This document shows, piece by piece, positions 56,451-64,000 of a stretch of 64,000 nucleotides of DNA. Source of the DNA: Pictodentalium vernedei. Taxonomy: Eukaryota; Mollusca; Scaphopoda; Dentaliida; Dentaliidae. Each line of letters begins with the position of its first letter. The stretch's first letter is position 1. The stretch spans positions 382,026,718-382,090,717 of the forward strand of contig CM062290.1 of assembly GCA_031216915.1 (NCBI GenBank), given 5' to 3'. The notes below the pieces were generated by a model that was not told where the DNA came from, made no database searches, and saw nothing but the letters and a program-made list of their open reading frames with translations. Both the position numbers and the translations under genes were made by a program.

Positions 56451-57786
56451 ACATAACGGCAAATAGCAAAAGCCAGAATTTACATGCTGTTGTTGCCAAG
56501 GAAGCGATGCTGTTGTGCGAAAACTGATGCTAACCTTGCATCACATTATAATAAGGGGCCAAAAAAGGCTAACAACCAACTCTCTTAAAACGGGTATGTT
56601 TCAGTGAACTATTTCGGTTTACTTGGTTTACTATTCCATGTAAACCTAAACTGTGGTTTCATAACCCCAATTGAACGGTACGTTTAATGTGAATACTATT
56701 CCATGTAATCCCCTGCTTGATGTCGCTTGGAAACGCGAAGCGTGAACGCATTGTTAGGAGGGGGATATCCAAAGCGTGGGAAACATATCCCTGCTTTCAT
56801 TTTTGAACAGTCTTGGAAAACCATCATTAAAAAGGCCCTCATAAGAAACTTTCCAGTGATGGTGTCAGAAATAAATTGCGTGACTGCTATCTTGGAAATA
56901 AATGGCCAAAAAGGATCTTCTGAAAGCTGTAACAATTTTTCTGAGAGAAATATACACCCTTTCAGTTGAGAATCAAATATTTTTGAAAAACCGCTTTTAT
57001 GGGCTAAATTAACTGTTTTATAGTTTCTCTCTCTTTAATTTTAGCATTTTTCATGAGCCTTGCACTGTTTATTTCTTTTTCGGCACTCGAAATCAGAATA
57101 GTTTTTTACTGTTGTGCGAGGTCTAGAACTTTTATGTTCGTTCCACTGCGCGTGTCAAGAATAGAATGGTAAACCAGATAACACTGCTCTCAAGGAGGTT
57201 TAATCCAAAATGATAAACCAGAATATAAACTGCTCAATGAAACAACCTGGTTTTTATTCCGTGTGTCTACGCATGCTCACAATAAATCAAGTAAACCGGA
57301 GTAGCTTACTGAAACACACCTTTAATTCCAAGTGGATGCTTTCGATGTCGACGCTTTATGACAAGCATTTACGGTGACCAGTTATAGTCGCACTCTGCAT
57401 GATAGACGGATTGGAGGACATTTTGTTTTGTTAGAACTTAGGAAAGTTGGTGGGAATACAAGTCGATTGGGTGAAAAACCGATTCGGTGGATCCGCCGAA
57501 CCGACCAGAAATGAGTCACCGCCGAACAGTCCAATTGACTCCGCCGAATTGACTAAGGCATGGGACTTTACAATGGAGTGTTTTTACATTCTGAAATAAA
57601 GTTTTTTTTATCCTAAACGGCATTTTTTTGAACATGTTTCAATTTTTATAAGCAAAACATAAAAATCAAACACTTCTCCAACTCATCAAAGAAATTATAA
57701 ACACACACTGACGATAAATCAGTCTACTCTCATCACCTTTATTGTTTGTTTGTCAGACCATTCATTCCGTTTTTTACCTGTTAAAA

Positions 57787-59515
57787 ATGCCTGCAATCAG
57801 AACAAGACGTCGCACTTTTAGAACTGTGACTTATCCACGTATTTCATACAAAACTGAGGTTAGACCAAGACAACAAGCATTGCAATGGTTGCGGTCGTTG
57901 GCAACACAGGGCTTGCAACACTGGTAGTATAAGCCAAGACGACTATAGAACGGCAATTAACAACAAGACTGAAATCAACTGGGGCTGCTCATCATGTGAA
58001 CAAAATGTACCATCAACGTCTCTACTGGTACCGCCTTCACCACCTCAGCAGATCAGACTTGTATCAGAACTGTATGACTCGCCAGTTCAATCACCACAAA
58101 CTTCATCACAAACAATAAATACTTCATTTGGAGAAAGGATACCACCAACAGATCTACCTCCTGCTTCTTTTCAATCATCATGCTCTCCTAATATCAGCTT
58201 ATTTAGAGAAGAGGTTGCGCGCTCATTCATTCAACCATTAGATTTAGAAGAATCAAACCTCGAGCGTACAATTCCGGAACCTAAGACTGATTCTATAGAA
58301 ATCGAAAATGAGAATGAATTCACTATTGTAACCGGCGGTTCAAAACGTGGTGCCGATGTTTTAATTTCACAAGGTTATTCCTACAGCAAAGGCGGTAAAA
58401 TGACTAAAAAGGTGTGCAATGGTGGAGGTGCAATGTAAACTGTCTGACTTGTCTGACTTGCAGTTCAACTGGATTGGGGAACAATTGCCGGAAGGCATTG
58501 TTCAAAAAGACATTTATGTAGGTGTAGCACGCCACGTTGTGCTTTTTACAGCTATTCTTCTGAGTCTGTTGACAAAAACTAAAACCTGGTACGTTGACTC
58601 AACATTTAAAGCTGTTCAGAGGCCTTCAGACAGTTGTGGAATATTCATGCTTTCATTAAACAGGGAAATAATACCAAACAAGTTCCTCTAATTATGGTTA
58701 TAATGTCACGACGCAGTGAAGAGGACTATATTAAAGTTTTCAACTACATCAAATCTCGAATGTCGAAATGTGTTCTTCAGCGAGTAGTTATGGACTTTGA
58801 AGCTGCTGCATGGGGTGCGTTTCGTGATGTTTTTTTTCCAAATGTTCCTATTCATGGATGTTGTTTTTATTGGACTCAAGCAGTTTGGAAAAAAATCCAA
58901 GATCTTGGACTTGCCCCCCCCCCCCCACCCCCCCCCCCCCTTATCGTAAGAGAAAAAAAACACGAGCGAATTTCTGAGAGAGTTGATGTGTCTTCCCTTT
59001 CTATCAGCAGAGCAAATTTCCTACAACGCTTCAGGCCTTCAGGGACTTGGTTGAACCTAGTCATCCAACAAGTTTACAACGTCTGGTGGAATATATGGAA
59101 GACACTTAGATTGAAGGCCGCGTGTGGAACGCTTCCAATTGGTCTGTATTTTCTATGTCTATGAGAACAAACTCTGATGTTGAGGGGTAGCATCATAATC
59201 TGAATGGACAATTAGGACATAACAATGTTAATTTGTATGAACTTATAGATGTTTTATTCAATGAATCCAAATTTGTGAGTGCGCAGTATCAACTTGTTGC
59301 TGAAGATAAACTTAAAAGTTATCAACGCCAAAGGTTCCGACAGTACAAGGAACATTTTTTTTTTTCAATTTGGAACGATTATAAAAAATAATTTAATGTC
59401 ACCACGTGAACTGTTGCGTCGCGTTGCTACGTATCATGGACCAGCAACGGTATCCACACCGGATGATGTGGACACAGCAACAGAAGCGAGGTCTGATGTA
59501 GATACATCATTTTGA
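57787..59515 (+). pseudogene. MULE transposase with zinc fingers, copy 2
   Basis: Same protein as copy 1 from MPAIRTRRRT. The PHD-like finger is damaged: the first Cys pair of copy 1 (CTVC) is lost by a deletion near 57886. The FLYWCH-like part is at about 58316-58435. The transposase core is in two overlapping frames (58419-58691 and 58634-59164) with WYVDST, VVMDFEAAAWGAF (second D intact, no stop) and GCCFYWTQAVWKK. A poly(C) expansion at 58914-58940 breaks the frame, and the region of the catalytic Glu reads NSDVEG then TAG where copy 1 has TGG. The C-terminal tail RVATYHGPATVSTPDDVD ends at 59515. Confidence 0.83.
58914..58940. repeat. Poly(C) run 13+13, expanded inside the transposase
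   Basis: GACTTG then 13 C, A, 13 C, before TTATCG. Copy 1 at the same codons (about 23815-23833) has GACTTCCCCCTCTTATCG. The expansion adds ~20 bases and destroys the frame. Confidence 0.93.
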
Positions 59516-59569
59516 ACATGGTAATAATAATATAACATAATGAGTTAACATAGGATTTCGTGAACTGTC

Positions 59570-59780
59570 CGCTCCTTCATATTTTGTCTTGTACAAAAAC
59601 TAAAATGCGTTTAGCAATCCAAAACTAAAAAGCGTCGCCACTTTTTCATTTCCTCTTGCTTATTATATTAGTAGCCTAATATAATAAGCAAGAAAAAAAT
59701 GAAAAAAATGACGATGATTTTTAGTTTTTGATTACTAAACGTTTTTTATTTTTTGTTCAAGACAAAATATAAGGGAGCGT
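59570..59780. repeat. Foldback segment at the 3' end of MULE copy 2
   Basis: Same ~105-bp arms and inner stem (CTTGCTTATTATATTAG / CTAATATAATAAGCAAG) as 24469-24689. The near-full repeat of the stem just after it (about 59795-59850) shows a second unit. Confidence 0.82.
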
Positions 59781-59970
59781 AAAATAATATTCTTTTTCAT
59801 TCTCTCTTGCTTATTATATTAGGCTACTAATATAATTAGCAAGAGAAAATGAAGAAAATAGCGATGATGATTAGCCCATATTCGATAAATGATTTAGTTT
59901 TTTATGTATCGTAGCTAATAAGAGAAACAGAAATTCTTGTTGAACTAGTCCCGCCCACAAATACTTTTAT

Positions 59971-60047
59971 TTTAGGGTCAACATTCTGAAAATTATAAGG
60001 GGAAAAAATACATGGAAACTAAAATAATAAAATATTCAGTCGAAATA
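59971..60047. repeat. 80-bp direct repeat, right of MULE copy 2
   Basis: Partner of 56371-56450. Confidence 0.88.
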
Positions 60048-60845
60048 AAAAATCGAAGGCGGCGGGAGCTCGATAAAAGTGGAGGGGTACAACCTTTCAA
60101 GGCTACCATTGTTCGGCCCAGTAGGAGAAAAGGTACAATCATATATCAGTAAATGTACAGTGACATACGAAAGTCTCTCGTTTAGATGAGCATACCGCGA
60201 TATGGTCACTGTCCTGTCCATATCTTATACTTCAATCATCTTCCAACTCGAAGGCTAGCCTTCGAGTTGAAAGATGGGTTAATTAGAAAAAAGGACCAAT
60301 GCGACCGAAGGTGGGATTTTTTGCCAAATGTTGCTTGGATTTGCAAATAATATATTACAGGAATGCCTGTATATCGACACGTTTACGTGCGCCCATTTTA
60401 AATCGTTGTGTAACCGCACATATCTGTGGAAAAAAGTGGAGGGGTACGTGTCTCCCTTGCCCCCTGGTTCCACCGCCTCTGAAAAAAAATATTCACTCGA
60501 AATTAGCAAGTTCATCGCTCACCACTGATCAACATATTTTCTCTGGAATGTTGTTCCGTTAACTGTCAAATATGCATTCACTGGCCTATATACTTTGACA
60601 TTAATAATAGATTTGATTTAATTGCTTTTTCATTTATCATAAGGCTTCTGTGTGTGTTATATTAATAGTATACTGCATGGATATTTATTAAATGTGGAAA
60701 ATATTTTATCGTGTGGTCGGTCTCAGAAGTGTGCAGTATGGCGATACATAATGTTTAACCCTATAGCGCAAAACGTGAATTTTTTTTTAGTTGTTTAGTG
60801 TATCCTATGTTTTTCAAATGACATCTTCTGATCATGCTAAGGGGT
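60048..60845. other. Unassigned sequence with a perfect hairpin
   Basis: ATCTTCCAACTCGAAGGCTA / TAGCCTTCGAGTTGAAAGAT at about 60238-60277 is a near-perfect palindrome. GTGGAGGGGTAC occurs at about 60079 and 60437 on the same strand. No coding recognised. Confidence 0.5.
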
Positions 60846-61172
60846 CTGGTCGAAACGTAACCAAGCCAAAACGTAACATTTTATTTTGGTCAAAACGTAA
60901 CATGTTTTGGTCAAAAAGTAATATGTTTGGGAAAAACGTAACTTCTTTTTGGTCAAAATGTAACTTTTTTTTGGCCAAACCTTAACTTTTTCCTGGTCAA
61001 AATGTAACATTTCGATGGTTGAAACGTAACATTCCTATAGTCGAAACGTAACATGCCGATACACAAAACGTAACATTTTGTTTGTAGTTTCTTGGGGTAA
61101 AGTCAAGACAAGAAGACATCTTGCTAATTTTTTAATCATAAAATTACCATCAATATAATATGTCCGTTCGGA

Positions 61173-61363
61173 CCCCCCCCCCCCCTGCTCTCTCTCCCTC
61201 TCTTCATTCCCCCACTCCCTCTGCCTGCCTGCCTGAAAGAAAGACCGCCCGCCCGTCCATCCGTCCGTCCGCCCGCCCGCCCGCCCACCCGCCCGCTCGA
61301 CCGTCCGCCCGCCTCTCTCTCTCTCTCTCTCTCTCGGGCTCTGTCTCTGTATGTCTTTCTGTC

Positions 61364-61439
<76 letters not shown>

Positions 61440-61600
61440 GCTCAGTCTCTGTCTCCTCTGCCCCTCTGGCTCTGCCTCTCTGTCTTTCTCTGTCTCGGTC
61501 TGTCTACCTGTATGTTTGTGTCGCTCTCTCTCTCACTCTCTCTCTCTCTCTCTCTCTCCGTCTGTATGTCTCTCTCTCTCTCCCTCTCTGTCCCTGACTA
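61173..61600. repeat. Composite microsatellite: poly(C), CCGCCCG and (CT)n
   Basis: 13 C at 61173-61185, then CCTGCCTG, CCGTCCGTCCGCCCGCCCGC tracts, then (CT)n/(CTGT)n for ~290 bases, with one pure (CT) run of ~55 bases at about 61380-61436. The Ser/Leu-rich 145-residue ORF read from it is an artefact. Confidence 0.95.
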
Positions 61601-62099
61601 AACTCAATATTTTTGTTTGAGAGTGGCCTGTAAGTCGTGCGTTTTTTAAAACAATTTAATACGATCAATTCTATATACAAGTCCTAAAACTGGTAACGCG
61701 TGGACGCCGCGCAAATGTGGTGAAAGTCATCAACCGCCATTTCAGAGATGAATCCCAAGAAAACGAAAATATTTTTTTCAGTAAGGGCTATAATCCCTGT
61801 GTGACACAGTACCGTGCTCATCAAAAGCAAATACAAACAAACACATGACAAAACACCACTCAATGAACCCAGTTCTTGAGTTATTCCAAAGTCAAAATAA
61901 TACAAAAACTGGTCCTGTACTGTGCATATGTATTGCAATTGTTATAGGGCGATTCACTGCCGGAAAACATTAATAATATAAAAAAAATCGCATTTTAATC
62001 AGTCTTGATAGCAGTTATTTTTGTTTTCTGCCGTACATGAGAAGCTCTGATAAAAGGCGAGTGGAGTTTTTATTGTTATTCTCAACTGTTAAAGAGGGT

Positions 62100-62150
62100 T
62101 TAACGGGGCTTGCCCCATGACGTCCTGCGCGCCTTCGGCGCGCGAAACCA
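62100..62150. repeat. Two adjacent GC-rich hairpins
   Basis: GGGGCTTGCCCC (about 62106-62117) and TGCGCGCCTTCGGCGCGCG (about 62127-62145), the second with a TTCG loop. They are unusual in this AT-rich setting. It is probably a transposon terminus. Confidence 0.55.
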
Positions 62151-62480
62151 TTCAGCCTTTTCGTTGTATTCGTTATTTTTATTCACACCAAATAACAATT
62201 GACAAATCCACTTAATTGTCTCTTTGTTGCGAAGGGTATTCTTTTAATTTCTGTGTCTCTCCACCTGGTTGAAAATGAGACCACGAATGTGATTTTCTAT
62301 CAGACATTTAGCGCTGAAAAATATAGTGTAAAATCAAGATATTACAATCATCTTTAGAATAAAATTTAAAATTTATGTGTGATCTGGCGTATACTTTCCA
62401 GTTTATTTGGTGTTTTTAAGATTAATAGTTTACTTGCGGTCTCTTTGTCAGTTTGTCCCAGTTTGTCCCAGAAGGTATCC

Positions 62481-62712
62481 GGGCAAAATGCTCTTAGGAC
62501 AAAATGCACTCGAACAAAAATCCCCCCCCCCACCCCGACAAAATGTCCTAGGACATAATGCCCTCATGGAATATGTATGGGTGGACAAAATGCCTACGGA
62601 CAAAATGACCTCAGGCAAAATGCCCTAGGACATAATGCCCTCATGGAATATGAATATGTATGGTTGGACAAAATGCCCTTAAGACAAAATACGCTCGGAC
62701 AAAATGCCCTCA
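62481..62712 (+). repeat. GGACAAAATGCCCT word array
   Basis: About ten degenerate copies of GGACAAAATGCCCT with variable spacers, including a doubled CTAGGACATAATGCCCTCATG block (about 62549 and 62627) and a 10-C run at 62522-62531. Nested inside the 60846-63868 element. No inverse partner seen. Confidence 0.82.
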
Positions 62713-63177
62713 ATTAAAAAAAAACATATAACTTATGAAACATGTTTATTAAAAATATATATACAGCTAGATATAGATAGATATATCAACAGAGAACACA
62801 TCTGATATTAAGTGGAAATAAAATAATTTGTTGGAATGGTATTTTTTCTGTATTTTTTTTTTTTTTGTCCCAAAATCCATTGTTTTAACAATGACAAATT
62901 ATCGTGTTCTTTTGAAATCCATATTGCTTGTCACCATCACTGTATGGGCGCTTGTGTTTTTCACTAAGCCACTCAACCTACATTATGACGGCATGCAATA
63001 TGTTTTATTTGTGACCTCGTATCAGTATCTGGCATGCGTAATAGTCGATGGCACTGGTGGAAGACATAGGTAAATGGCTTAGCTACCCGTTTCCTCCATC
63101 CACCCCTGGCCCTCGCTCTAAGGCACATTTGTGGATGCATGCTAAACTGTTGAATGGACGTGCGTTGTGAATATGAC

Positions 63178-63402
63178 GACGCCAGGACTGTTATTGTTTG
63201 CATTAATTGGATGTTGCCCTATAAGGTCGGTATAATGCTTTGCATATAAGATCGTATTAGTTTCCAGCATGGTATATGACCGTTCTAGCCAGGGCTGTTA
63301 ATGTTTCCAATAAATTGACGCTGCCCTATTATTGGGTTGGTACAATGTTTTGTATATAAAATCGTATCAGTTTCCAACATGAAATATGACGTTCTAAACG
63401 GC
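63178..63402. repeat. Two-copy tandem duplication, ~112-bp unit
   Basis: CAGGACTGTTATTGTTTGCATTAATTGGATGTTGCCCTAT...AGTTTCCAGCATG and CAGGGCTGTTAATGTTTCCAATAAATTGACGCTGCCCTAT...AGTTTCCAACATG follow one another. Confidence 0.8.
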
Positions 63403-63868
63403 CTATCAGTATGAGCCAGCTGCATTTTTGGAGGAATGTTTTTAATTATTAGGCTTATACCATTGTCTAAGTAAGCAACTGCCATCAACCAGGGGACATT
63501 ATCCCCTGACTGAAAGCGACTGAACTCTTCGTTTTGTGCTTTATGAGATTGTGGAGCTTGGAGCTCGGGATAAAAGAGCTGATTTCAGTGTGGTACATTG
63601 AAATTCGTATGCGCTTCGGTATAATATTTGTTTAGCCTGAAGCCTATTGGTACTTGCCCGGAATTTAATCCACGATGTATTGCAGATAAAAAAATGTTAC
63701 GTTTTGACTAAAAAAAAGTTACATATCGACCAAACAAATGTTACGTTTTGACCAAATGAAATGTAACGTTTTGACTAAAAAAAGTTACGTTTCGACCAAA
63801 AAATGTTACGTTTTGACCAAAGTGAAATGTTACGTTTTGGCGTGGTTACGTTTAGACTAGTATTCATA

Positions 63869-64000
63869 CTAGACGACTGTGAGACCTTTGTATTCTGATC
63901 AAAGTTTGAAAATCAACTGCTGATTTTCGAATGTTGCTTTTGAGTTTTTTTCTTTCACCATAAATCTCCGCGGTGGCAGCAATTGTGCCTCGATGTAGTA
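63869..64000. other. Unassigned window end
   Basis: Short AAATCAACTGCTGATTTTCG hairpin near 63909. Nothing else recognised. Confidence 0.4.

Larger units (their letters stand above)
56453..59967 (+). mobile_element. FLYWCH/MULE-type DNA transposon copy 2, without nested insertions
   Basis: Collinear with copy 1 (17247-24857) over its full length, from AAATAGCAAAAGCCAGAATTT to CTAGTCCCGCCCACAA, ~3.5 kb. It lacks the 1.95-kb inverted-repeat element, the 2-kb LINE and the ~170-bp insert, so it is the empty-site reference for all three. It is bounded by an 80-bp direct repeat of flanking sequence. Confidence 0.85.
60846..63868. mobile_element. 3-kb element with GGTCAAAACGTAACAT word arrays as inverted ends
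   Basis: The left array (60846-61078) has about ten copies of a GGTCAAAACGTAACAT-type word. The right array (63692-63868) has the same words inverted (ATGTTACGTTTTGACC). The outermost ~45 bases match in order: CGAAACGTAACCAAGCCAAAACGTAAC against the inverse of GTTACGTTTTGGCGTGGTTACGTTTAG. The interior is low-complexity or nested repeats, with no transposase. Target duplication not found. Confidence 0.78.

Noticed and set aside
61160..61597. 145-residue Ser/Leu-rich ORF
   Set aside because: Read entirely from CCGCCCG and (CT)n microsatellite sequence. A second frame gives an equally long artefact.
62127..62145. Rho-independent terminator from the TTCG-loop hairpin
   Set aside because: No bacterial genes or T tract; eukaryotic, transposon-rich setting.

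Overview
This window reads as a piece of a large, repeat-rich animal genome, most likely a marine invertebrate. A lophotrochozoan (mollusc, brachiopod or a relative) is my best guess. The reasons are the mix of repeats: a ~165-bp satellite leading into a tail with a GACGGACG motif and an AGCTCACC...GGTGAGCT hairpin, tRNA-headed SINEs, a DIRS retroelement, a FLYWCH/MULE transposon and a large zinc-finger/DDE-like transposon. That taxonomic call rests on recalled family distributions. I found no convincing host gene, no rRNA or tRNA gene, and no CRISPR. Almost everything recognisable is mobile DNA, much of it nested and broken.

Layout. 1-2.2 kb: nine-copy ~165-bp satellite and a hairpin-ended tail. 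2.5 kb and 15.2 kb: two copies of one SINE, each with a perfect 13-bp target duplication. 3.34-10.25 kb: a DIRS-type tyrosine-recombinase retrotransposon on the minus strand with near-identical inverted ends and an internal complementary region. It sits inside a MITE whose uninterrupted copy lies at 14.5 kb. 17.25-24.86 kb: a FLYWCH/MULE DNA transposon broken by a terminal-inverted-repeat element and by a minus-strand LINE. Its sister copy at 56.45-59.97 kb lacks both. 25.1-26.0 kb: a frameshifted ORF of unknown function. 26.14-30.11 kb: a 3.97-kb palindrome with a 6-bp flanking direct repeat. 31-44 kb: MITEs (piggyBac-like, Tc1/mariner-like), an LTR-like promoter segment, a ~2.9-kb element with >600-bp inverted repeats, and a 752-bp hAT-like element whose empty site is at 31.46 kb. 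44.2-52.7 kb: an ~8.6-kb element with long inverted repeats carrying a ~4.8-kb minus-strand gene, possibly Academ-like, broken by one nonsense codon and two frameshifts. 52.7-64 kb: MITEs, the second MULE copy, and a 3-kb element whose ends are arrays of a short word.

How the parts relate. Several insertions can be read against an empty paralogous site in the same window, which gives direct evidence for target duplications (hAT 8 bp; DIRS none). Five separate arrays of short subterminal words share a core close to GGWCAAMWYG and may belong to one group of DNA transposons. Poly(G)/poly(C) runs of 13-24 bp are unusually common, and comparison of duplicated copies shows that they grew after duplication.
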